DNA of 40,756 nucleotides, taken from contig CANFED010000002.1 in NCBI GenBank assembly GCA_947445995.1, positions 1-40,756 of the forward strand, written 5' to 3'. Source of the stretch: Oxalobacteraceae bacterium (lineage in GTDB: Bacteria; Pseudomonadota; Gammaproteobacteria; Burkholderiales; Burkholderiaceae_D). How positions within the stretch are numbered: the first letter of the stretch is position 1; each line of letters opens with the position of its first letter. A program made the translations under genes and the position numbers. The notes under the pieces were generated by a model, which saw nothing but the letters and a program-made list of their open reading frames with translations, was not told where the DNA came from and searched no databases. This document shows positions 20,006-28,021 of this stretch, one piece after another.

Positions 20006-21040
20006 TTACTTGGCCTGCAGGGCCGTCACGAATTGCACATCCATCGTCGCTTCAGGTGCCGGAATCTTGTCAATCTGGGCTTTGGCTTTCAGGATGCCAC
20101 CGATAATTTCTGCGCTGGCGAAGTAGGAGGTGGTCTCCTTCGATTTGATGAACGCCTTCGGCATTTCATTGAGCGGGATATTGTAGACACCCGGTAGCTG
20201 CTCCTTGACTTCCTTGGCCGAGACACCCATGAATTTGCCGATGATCTTGGCGGCCTCGTCCGGTTTGGACTTCATGAACGCCATGCCTTCGAGGTAGGCT
20301 TTCATGATCCCCGTGATGTCTTTCGGGCTGGCCTTGATGAACTTGTCATCAAACACGAGTACGTCGGAAATCAGACCGGGTGCATTTTTCGATGAGTAGA
20401 CAACGTGGTATTTTTTGCCGCCGCCCTGCTTGAGGATTTGCGACAGGCTAGGCTCGTAGGTCACGCCGATCGGCATCTGACCTGACACCATCGCCGCCGG
20501 AACAGACTCCGGCGTCATGTTGACCGGCGTGATGTCGTTGATGCCGAGGCCATTACTGGTCAGTGCATACGACAACAGAAAGTCCGATGGCGAGAGCGGA
20601 TTGAAGCCGACTTTCTTGCCCTTGAAATCACTAACCTTGGTGACCGCCATCGAGGCGACAATCGCATCGCCGCCGTTCGAATAATCGATCGGCATCACGA
20701 CTTTTTGCGGCATGCCCTTGGCGACCTGACCGATCACCTGGTCATACGTCATCATCGCGCCCTGCACCGATCCGCCCGCCAAAGCCGCCGGGATCAGTGC
20801 CGGGTCGGAGAACACCTGCAGCTTGACCGACAAGCCTTGTTTTTTGTACAGATCGAGTGCTTCAGCAATGTAGAACGGGCCATAGCCAATCCACACGACG
20901 GTGGCGACGTTGAGCGTGGCAGGCGCAGCAAACGACAGGCTGGACGTGGCAGCAAACACGGCAGCGACGGCAACCCGGCGCAGAAGAAAGGGAGCGACTG
21001 GAACAGCAAACGGGAAAAGGGTACGGGTCGCAAAACGCAT
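20006..21040 (-). CDS. NitT/TauT (SsuA/ThiY-like) ABC transporter substrate-binding protein
   Basis: Start MRFATRTLFPFAVPVAPFLLRR with AGGAG 6-7 nt upstream; signal peptide; LNVATVVWIGYGPFYIAEALDLYKKQGLSVKL...ALAGGSVQGAMMTYDQ. Confidence 0.9.
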   Translation of the reverse strand: MRFATRTLFPFAVPVAPFLLRRVAVAAVFAATSSLSFAAPATLNVATVVWIGYGPFYIAEALDLYKKQGLSVKLQVFSDPALIPAALAGGSVQGAMMTYDQVIGQVAKGMPQKVVMPIDYSNGGDAIVASMAVTKVSDFKGKKVGFNPLSPSDFLLSYALTSNGLGINDITPVNMTPESVPAAMVSGQMPIGVTYEPSLSQILKQGGGKKYHVVYSSKNAPGLISDVLVFDDKFIKASPKDITGIMKAYLEGMAFMKSKPDEAAKIIGKFMGVSAKEVKEQLPGVYNIPLNEMPKAFIKSKETTSYFASAEIIGGILKAKAQIDKIPAPEATMDVQFVTALQAK

Positions 21041-21073
21041 GGAAGACTCCTGGTCGGTGAATGGGCGCACGAA

Positions 21074-21096
21074 GAGAACGATGTTCCAATGTTCTC
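21074..21096 (-). promoter_or_regulatory. Possible expression-platform hairpin of riboswitch A
   Basis: Minus strand GAGAAC-ATTGGAACATC-GTTCTC: 6-bp perfect stem overlapping the riboswitch 3' end; no following U tract. Confidence 0.45.
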
Positions 21097-21198
21097 CCGG
21101 GCTTTTATCCCTCCGTGGAGCCGCGTCGTTTCGACAGGGCCGGAGCGCTCTCGGACCAGACACCATTGCCGCTGCTGGCAAGGCCGGAACCCTAGCAC
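21092..21198 (-). ncRNA. Guanidine-I (ykkC/yxkD) riboswitch A
   Basis: Minus strand: gtgCTAGGGTTCCGGccttgcc...tgtCTGGTCCGAGAGcgctccgg...ctcCACGGAGGGATAAAAGCCCGGGAGaac; matches the conserved core of the ykkC class I motif; ~50 nt upstream of the SBP start. Confidence 0.93.
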
Positions 21199-21812
21199 TC
21201 CTGAGTCAGGTGACCAGCCATCGTTATCGATGGCAACTCGCTCTTCCCGCGTATTGAATACAGCAAGAGTAGTGCCAGCCTAAAACTACCGGTATCGTCA
21301 GTATCTGCCGTGTTTTCACACCGCCATCGCGCAATTAATCCGAATCGTGCCGGCCGACGCCCTGTTATCGACCATCGAACGCACTGCAATGACAAGTTCA
21401 GCGCGCTTGTCTGCGCCTTGCACCTCAACACCAGACAAACTTTTGCAGTCCTGAATCGACGACCGGTGTTGTTAGATACGCTGAATAGGGCCGGCGAACG
21501 TTTCCCCAAGAAATTCGCGCTCCGGAGCCATGCTGCAGCGGCGCGAATCTTGTCTTTTACTCCATGCGCCGGACACTCTTGCAGTGCGTCATGAAGCTAT
21601 CGCGCCACACTCTGACGCAGGCGGGATACAGATTTAATTTTGATCTACGACGCTGAGGCAATTTGCAACCTCTGCTACCGGAACAACGGATAACGTATGA
21701 CGATGCACAGATGTATGAATCCACGATGAAGCGAGCAATGGTGCTTTTTTGTGCGTGCATTTGCGGTCAATCATGATTGCCTCCCCCCTTAATACGACAA
21801 GGAGTGTTCCCC

Positions 21813-23366
21813 ATGAAAAAATTATTCTATTGCTTTACGGCACTGGCAATGGCCAGCCAGACGCTTCCGGTGCGCGGACAGACCTATAATCCGCAACCGG
21901 GCTGGAAAGACAGCTACGCCGTTGGCGGAAAGTGCTATTGCGACTCCAACGGCTACGATCACGGCCTCGATACCAAAACGGTGGATACCCCGCAGGGTCG
22001 CAAAAATGTCGTCGAGGTATGCACGGCCATCACGCGCGTGCTGGGCACGGGTGCGACGGCGGGCCGCATACCTTACAACGATATTCAATGTGGTAACGGC
22101 CCGGCCAACGATGCGCCCGACGAAGCTGCTTGTCCGGGTCGCATCGACATTGGCACCGCCGGTTGTAATGAAAAGGGGCCGAAGTGGGATCTGGCTAGCG
22201 TTTACGGCGGCGGGACTCCGGCTCCGGCACCAACGCCAACGCCAGCCCCAACACCAACACCAAGTCCAAGTCCAAGTCCAAGTCCAAGTCCAAGTCCAAG
22301 TCCAAGTCCAAGTCCAAGTCCAGCTCCAGCTCCAACAGCAGCAGGCTCGTGGTCGCAAGTGGCGGTCGAATGGGATAGCCCTTCGTTCACTATCACCGGG
22401 ATAAAGCGCGTCCGCTATGGCATCAATACATCGTGGATTGAGAGAACATTGACCGGGCCGGCTACTTGTTCCAACACATTTTTTGGTTCGGACCCTGCGG
22501 CGGGCACGCGCAAGGTCTGTGAGGTATTGAGCACACCAGTGACGGCACCAAGCGCCGACTCCGTCTTGCCGCGCACCGGATGGAGCGCCACTGCCTCGTC
22601 TGGTGCGGCTTACACTTCCCTGGCGCTGGATGACACGATGTCGACACGCTGGGCCACAGGGGCTACCCAACGACCTGGCCAGTACTTCCAGATCGACATG
22701 GGCAAAATCAACAGCTTCGACAGCATCGAGTTGAACGCCGGCGAGCACCCCGACGACTACCCGCGCAGCTATAGCGTGATGGTATCGAACGATGGTCAAA
22801 CCTGGCGCGGCCCGATCGCCCAAGGTCAGGGCAATCGCACCATCACCGACATCGTTTTCCAGCCGCAATCCGCCCGATTTGTGCGGATTAACCAAAACGG
22901 TTCCAACAATAGCAACTGGTGGACCATCGCCGACGTGAAGCTGCAGTTAAATGGTCCGGTATCGGCAGGCGTTCTCGACCCGACGGGTTGGGCACTCTTT
23001 GCGTCTTCCGACCCGATCAATACCCGCGCTGCAGTCGATCGCAACAGCAGCACCCGCTGGGCCACGCAAACAGTGCAACAACCCGGGCAGTTCTTCCAGA
23101 TCGACATGCTCAAGTCGCAGCGCTTTAACAAGATCGTGCTGGCTTCCGGGGGCAACCCCTATGATTACCCACGCGGCTATAGCGTGTTCGTCTCCAGCGA
23201 CGGCGTAAAGTGGGGCAGTCCCGTGGCCAGTGGCGCAGGCAACAGCGCCACCACGACCATCTCGTTCGCGACCCGCGATGCACGCTACATTCGTATCGAA
23301 CAAACAAGTAGCCATCCATCGAACTGGTGGTCTATTCACGAGCTCTCGGTATTCAAGGCCCAGTAA
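21813..23366 (+). CDS. Secreted protein with Ser/Pro-rich linker and two F5/8 type C (discoidin) domains
   Basis: Signal peptide [23 protein letters not shown], Cys-containing N-terminal domain, (SP)n linker, two homologous repeats ([10 protein letters not shown]...WWTIADVKL and [10 protein letters not shown]...[10 protein letters not shown]). Confidence 0.85.
   Translation: MKKLFYCFTALAMASQTLPVRGQTYNPQPGWKDSYAVGGKCYCDSNGYDHGLDTKTVDTPQGRKNVVEVCTAITRVLGTGATAGRIPYNDIQCGNGPANDAPDEAACPGRIDIGTAGCNEKGPKWDLASVYGGGTPAPAPTPTPAPTPTPSPSPSPSPSPSPSPSPSPSPAPAPTAAGSWSQVAVEWDSPSFTITGIKRVRYGINTSWIERTLTGPATCSNTFFGSDPAAGTRKVCEVLSTPVTAPSADSVLPRTGWSATASSGAAYTSLALDDTMSTRWATGATQRPGQYFQIDMGKINSFDSIELNAGEHPDDYPRSYSVMVSNDGQTWRGPIAQGQGNRTITDIVFQPQSARFVRINQNGSNNSNWWTIADVKLQLNGPVSAGVLDPTGWALFASSDPINTRAAVDRNSSTRWATQTVQQPGQFFQIDMLKSQRFNKIVLASGGNPYDYPRGYSVFVSSDGVKWGSPVASGAGNSATTTISFATRDARYIRIEQTSSHPSNWWSIHELSVFKAQ
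22239..22335 (+). repeat. Proline-linker microsatellite incl. (CCAAGT)10
   Basis: Direct reading: about ten contiguous hexanucleotide copies at 22261-22320, flanked by CCAACA/CCAGCT variants. Confidence 0.93.
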
Positions 23367-23699
23367 TCTCGATCCCGGACCTCGTCCACGCCGGTTCGTC
23401 GCCTGCCCCGCGACAACCGGCACCATCTGTGCGGGAAGACGACTTGCGTAGAAATGCGTAGGTTGTTGATCGCAGAAGGTCGACAGGTTCGGCTCCTTCA
23501 GCATGGTTTGATCCGGCAGGCAATGGATGTTCTCGTTTGACACGTGCCGCAGCCGGGTGTGCAGGCCGGAATACGAGATCCGGGCGGCAGTTGGCCCGGT
23601 CGACAGGCAACAAACCAAAAGTTCGCTACTTTGGTCACGAGCCATCTTGCTGCGCATCATTCCGGATAGCGCTTGTGCACCACCGATCATCACAAGCGT

Positions 23700-24389
23700 C
23701 TAAATTTCGACTCTTTCGTAAAGAGACCATTGATTCGCTTGCTTTTCTGCCCCGGAGGCCGGGGCCGGCAATTCCTCGCGCTGCCCGGCTATCCGCCGTG
23801 CCTGGTAGGCCAGTTGCGCGCCGAAACTACGGAATTGTCCCGACTTTATTAGTGGAAACAACAGGTACTTTCCATTCTTGATTTTCAGATGGCCGGCCAT
23901 CGTCCTCGGCGCAATGAGATTTTTATTCTCTCTCTTAATACGCAATACCTGCGAATACAAAATTGCTGCATTTGATTTTATTGCCTTCTCCAATACTGCT
24001 ATTTCATTTTTCTTTGTATTTATAAGATCTTCATTTTTCAAAATTGCTTTATTTTTGGATATTGCTGCTTTTTCTAAAATAATCTTATTTTCATTTTTTA
24101 GCGTTTCCAGCCGAATAATATTTTCATCATGGTCAACTATTTCCGATTGCTTTTTTTTAATAATCTGTATTATCTTTTTTTCGATAGCGGGATGGATTAA
24201 CTGAATTAAGTTATCGCGCCTATTTTTAGAGCTAACATTGTGGGATACCTTATTCTGACGTTGATTCGCCATCGCTCCCGAATTCAAACTCAAACTTGAA
24301 ACTGAATTTGACCCTTCTTCAATACCAGGCAAACGCCGACCCGAATAAGCAGGGGCAGTGTTGCTGTTCATACTTCCAAATAATTTCAT
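23700..24389 (-). CDS. Lysine-rich, predicted coiled-coil orphan protein, AT-rich gene
   Basis: MKLFGSMNSNTAPAYSGRRLPGIEEGSNSVSSLSLNSGAMANQRQNK...; ATA/AAA-rich codons unlike neighbours; long Lys/Glu/Ile helical region. Confidence 0.6.
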   Translation of the reverse strand: MKLFGSMNSNTAPAYSGRRLPGIEEGSNSVSSLSLNSGAMANQRQNKVSHNVSSKNRRDNLIQLIHPAIEKKIIQIIKKKQSEIVDHDENIIRLETLKNENKIILEKAAISKNKAILKNEDLINTKKNEIAVLEKAIKSNAAILYSQVLRIKRENKNLIAPRTMAGHLKIKNGKYLLFPLIKSGQFRSFGAQLAYQARRIAGQREELPAPASGAEKQANQWSLYERVEI

Positions 24390-24647
24390 ATTGAATCTCC
24401 GAGACAAATTAAAATTCTTACACCGTTAAAAGAAGACACATTCACCAAACAAAGCACCACTAATCCATCGTCAATACTTAATCTCCTGACCAATACGTGA
24501 ATGCCCCTCAAATCATCAACAATGGTGGCAATTGATCCCGAAACGGCAGAAGAGAAAAATAATTTACTGGATGAACTACATCAAAAACTGCACATGTGTA
24601 GCGCGACAACGCTGGCAGTTCCATAAATTAAACGATGGCAGCGGAGA

Positions 24648-24938
24648 TTGGAGGGCGCGAAGCGGGCGAGACAGATAAGTTTGCCGTCGAACAGTTGGTC
24701 TGGCTATCTATTGCGCTACTCATCGCTGCGCTGGAACAAGCAGGCTTGGGGCGCAGCGCTATCAATCGTTTTTATGCCAACCGCTCCGATCGGCGGCGAC
24801 CTTAACAGTGCGCTAATCGCTGCCGCGGCAGGTAGCGTAGCCGGAGGTTTATCGACCATGAAAATGTGCGGCGGATCCGGGTCGGCACATGTCCATGAAC
24901 CGGAACATACCAAAGTGCACGTCAAACCGGGCGGCTGA
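24648..24938 (+). CDS. Hypothetical small protein (start uncertain)
   Basis: 96 aa ORF; internal Gly/Ala-rich hydrophobic segment GGDLNSALIAAAAGSVAGGL and a C-terminal HVHEPEHTKVHVKPGG; no recognisable family. Confidence 0.3.
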   Translation: MEGAKRARQISLPSNSWSGYLLRYSSLRWNKQAWGAALSIVFMPTAPIGGDLNSALIAAAAGSVAGGLSTMKMCGGSGSAHVHEPEHTKVHVKPGG

Positions 24939-24962
24939 GTGGACTTTGATCCGCTAGTGCTG

Positions 24963-24991
24963 CCTGATCCTGCTGGTGCAGCAGGATCAGG
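24963..24991. terminator. Perfect inverted repeat, candidate transcription termination/pausing hairpin
   Basis: cctgatcctgctg-gtg-cagcaggatcagg: 13-bp perfect arms, 3-nt loop, just downstream of the allophanate hydrolase stop; no clear U tract. Confidence 0.55.
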
Positions 24992-25038
24992 GGAGAACAC
25001 ACTGGTAAAGAGCTGGGCCCCTCACCACCACATCGTCA

Positions 25039-26820
25039 TCACCTGGCAAGATACGACAGCCAGCCGCCATACCCGCTGATGTCGTCGGCTCCGGCAAGCG
25101 CGTGGCCTTCACAAACAAATCCCTTGATCCAGCGTCCGTCGGCCAGTTCCAGCGAGCCGATCGCCAGTGGTGCCGGTACGTCGGCCACGAATTCGCCGAA
25201 GCGCCGGAGCGGCAGTTCCCACACTTCGATCGCGATGGCGACGCCATCGGCACAGCGTTGCAGGCCCGGCTTCGGCGGCGTCGTATCTGGCAGCGCATAG
25301 AGCCGGTACCGCGCCGCCGTCTGCGTGCCGGCAATCCTGCGGGCGCCGCGTTCGGTCAATTGCCAGTTTAGCGGTTGCCCCTGCAAATGCGCACCGACCA
25401 CCGCCAGTTGCACGGTCGGCTCGTTGAACGGCAAGGGCGCAATCAGCGCGGCGACGGCAGGTGGCAGCAGCTGTTGAGCAGCGGCTGCCAGCAGCTGGTC
25501 CGAGCCGCAAGGGCCAACCAATGTGAGACCGGCTGGCAGTCCATCGGCACGGGAGCCGGCAGGTACCGACAGCGCCGCCATGTCAAAGAAATTGACGAAG
25601 TTGGTGTAATAACCAAGTTCGGAATTGCGCAGCACCGGTTCGCGCTCAAGATCAGCCAGCGTTGGCATGGTTGGCGTGGTGGGCAGCAGCAGGAAATCAT
25701 ACGGTGCCAGCGCGGTCTCGGCGATACGGCGCAAATCAGCCAGACGGTATTGGCCATTAAAAGCATCGACCGCGCTGTAATTGGCACCCTGCCCGATAAT
25801 GCCGGCCACGACCGGATTCATCTGCTCCTTGTGCTCCGTATAAAAATCACCGACGGCTGCCAGTCGCTCTGCCACCCACGGTCCGTAGTACAGCAAGGCG
25901 GCGGCTTCCTTGAACGGCGTGTAGTCGATGGTGCCGAAAGTGCAACCGGGCAGCGTGCGCAATTGTGCCAGCGTCGCCGCGAAGGCCTGCTCGGCAACGG
26001 TGTCGCCAAAAAATTCCAGTACGGCCGGCAACGCGATACGCAAGCCGCGCTGACGGATGCCGGTCATCGGCACCGCGCGCGAATAGCTGTCTTCGGCATC
26101 GAGGCCCGCAGCAACCTGCGTGACCTGCCACGCATCGGCCACGGTACGGGCAAAAATCGACACGCAATCGAGTGTACGGCATGCCGGAAACACGCCGCGC
26201 GTACTGAGCAATCCACGGCTGGGCTTGAGGCCGACGATGCCGTTCAGGCCAGCCGGCACGCGGCCTGATCCCGCCGTATCCGTGCCCAGCGAAAAACCGA
26301 CTAGTCCCAGCGCGACCGCCACCGCCGAACCGGAACTGGAACCGCCCGAGACGTACGCCGGATCGATCGCATTGCGCACGGCGCCGTACGGTGAGCGGGT
26401 GCCGACCAGACCGGTGGCGAACTGGTCGAGGTTGGTCTTGCCGACCAATAACGCGCCGGCAGCCTGCAGTTTCTCGACCACAGTGGCCGAGCGCTGCGGT
26501 GTGAAACTGAATTCGGTACAACCCGCGGTGGTTGGCAATCCCAGCGCGTCGATGTTGTCCTTGATGGCAAACGGCACGCCGAACAGCGGCATGCGCGCCA
26601 GCACACCGGGACCTTCTTGCTGAAGTAACAGGTCCAGCGCCCGGGCTTGCGTCAGCAAGGTGTCATCAGCAACCCTGCTGATCCAGATTTCCGGACGTTC
26701 GACTTCGGTGATGCGAGCCTGCAGGTGTGCGATGCACTGGCTCGGCAGCAGGTTGCGCTGCGCATACGCGGCATGCAGATCAGCCAGGGTCATGGCGGGA
26801 AAGTGGGTCTGGGTAGTCAT
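25039..26820 (-). CDS. atzF: Allophanate hydrolase
   Basis: Start MTTQTHFPAMTLADL; amidase signature AIKDNIDALGLPTTAGC, GKTNLDQFATGLVGTRSPYGAVRNAIDPAYVSGGSSSGSAVAVA, C-terminal allophanate hydrolase domain. Confidence 0.93.
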   Translation of the reverse strand: MTTQTHFPAMTLADLHAAYAQRNLLPSQCIAHLQARITEVERPEIWISRVADDTLLTQARALDLLLQQEGPGVLARMPLFGVPFAIKDNIDALGLPTTAGCTEFSFTPQRSATVVEKLQAAGALLVGKTNLDQFATGLVGTRSPYGAVRNAIDPAYVSGGSSSGSAVAVALGLVGFSLGTDTAGSGRVPAGLNGIVGLKPSRGLLSTRGVFPACRTLDCVSIFARTVADAWQVTQVAAGLDAEDSYSRAVPMTGIRQRGLRIALPAVLEFFGDTVAEQAFAATLAQLRTLPGCTFGTIDYTPFKEAAALLYYGPWVAERLAAVGDFYTEHKEQMNPVVAGIIGQGANYSAVDAFNGQYRLADLRRIAETALAPYDFLLLPTTPTMPTLADLEREPVLRNSELGYYTNFVNFFDMAALSVPAGSRADGLPAGLTLVGPCGSDQLLAAAAQQLLPPAVAALIAPLPFNEPTVQLAVVGAHLQGQPLNWQLTERGARRIAGTQTAARYRLYALPDTTPPKPGLQRCADGVAIAIEVWELPLRRFGEFVADVPAPLAIGSLELADGRWIKGFVCEGHALAGADDISGYGGWLSYLAR

Positions 26821-26887
26821 GGGTGCTTTCGCAAATTCTAACAAAAGGGTCCGACGCAGGCCGGACCACAGGGTACGACTGGAACAA

Positions 26888-27787
26888 TCAGAAACCGTAG
26901 CTGAGCGAACCAAGCAACTGGTTCTTTTGCTTGACGCTGTAGCGGTTTTCGCCGGCGATGATGCCTTGCAGACCCCAGGTCACGCCGGTGGATGCGATTG
27001 GCTGGGTGAAGCCGACGATCAGATGACGGAAACCACCCGAACTCGGTGCCCCGCCTGCGAAACAGCCATTGACCGAGAAGCTCTGGCCGGCCGGGCAAGC
27101 CGTATTGGACAGCGTGTCGACTGACCCGAGATACTTGCCTTGTTTTTTGTACGAGTAATAGCCGAGCGAACTGTTGAACGTGATCGCGTACGGCAGTACC
27201 TTGGTGAAGTTCAGCGTCCAGTACGTATCGCCCTTGTTGCCCCAGACAACATCATTGAGCAGCGTTTGCGCGGCCACGCTGAAGTCGCCGTAACTCAGGC
27301 CCAGTTTGGATTCGAGCGCATTGGCGTTCTTGCCGTTGAGGTAAACATAACCGGTGCCGCCGACGGTGTAGCCGAACTCGCCGATCTTGCCGTTATAGCC
27401 GCCGTAGAGATCGTTCTCGATCGATTTGCCGGACTGGAAATTGGTGATGTTGCGGTCGTTATAGGACTCGCCCAGTTTCTTGTACGAATAGTTAATCATC
27501 GAACCGAAGTAACCGGCGTACAGGCCTGACGGATCGGACCAGTCGGCACCCCATTGCAGTACCGGCTTATCGGACTCGGGCGCATCAGCGCCTGCGTTAC
27601 CGAAACCCGGCTTGCTCGGGCCGTAGGTGCTGGTAGCGCCGCGCAGGACGTATTTGCTGACCAGGTCGATGTGTCCGGTGAACGGCGATGGTTCAGGTGC
27701 ATCGGCGGCAAAGGCGGCACCGGCGAACAAGCCGGAACAGGCGATGGCGAATGCCAGCGGACGGGAGAAGGATGTGGTGCGTGACAT
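26888..27787 (-). CDS. TorF-family putative porin (TIGR02001-like)
   Basis: Start MSRTTSFSRPLAFAIACSGLFAGAAFAAD; SPFTGHIDLVSKYVLRGATST, terminal aromatic LGSLSYGF. Confidence 0.85.
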   Translation of the reverse strand: MSRTTSFSRPLAFAIACSGLFAGAAFAADAPEPSPFTGHIDLVSKYVLRGATSTYGPSKPGFGNAGADAPESDKPVLQWGADWSDPSGLYAGYFGSMINYSYKKLGESYNDRNITNFQSGKSIENDLYGGYNGKIGEFGYTVGGTGYVYLNGKNANALESKLGLSYGDFSVAAQTLLNDVVWGNKGDTYWTLNFTKVLPYAITFNSSLGYYSYKKQGKYLGSVDTLSNTACPAGQSFSVNGCFAGGAPSSGGFRHLIVGFTQPIASTGVTWGLQGIIAGENRYSVKQKNQLLGSLSYGF

Positions 27788-27923
27788 GGTGATTCCCTTT
27801 TTTTGGCTATTAGAACTGCGCGGATTCCCTGCTATTTCACTACCGGTGCTGCTTTGTAAAACTGTTCTGCTACCGACCAAAATTCAAGATCCTGCAACCT
27901 GCGGCACTCCGTGGGCCGTTCAC

Positions 27924-27974
27924 GGGGTCAGAGTAATTTTCGCGATACTGCCTGCGAAAAAAAACTCTGATCCC
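27924..27974. repeat. REP-like imperfect palindrome
   Basis: ggggtcagagtaattttcgc-gatactgcct-gcgaaaaaaaactctgatccc; extended inverted arms between carboxylase and porin genes. Confidence 0.65.
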
Positions 27975-28021
27975 ATGAACTCTGCTGGTGCGATCGCGCT
28001 GCACTGCGCTTCGAAATCACC

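Noticed and set aside
22239-22335. Possible CRISPR-like short regular repeat
   Set aside because: Repeats are contiguous 6-mers inside a coding linker with no spacers; no CRISPR array or cas genes seen in the window.
21822-22895. 357-aa minus-strand ORF with (WT)n repeat
   Set aside because: Antisense reading of the CCAAGT repeat within the discoidin-domain gene.
23878-24204. 108-aa plus-strand hydrophobic Phe/Ile-rich ORF resembling a membrane protein
   Set aside because: Antisense artefact of the Lys/Glu/Asn/Ile-rich minus-strand ORF; composition expected from complementing AAA/AAT codons.
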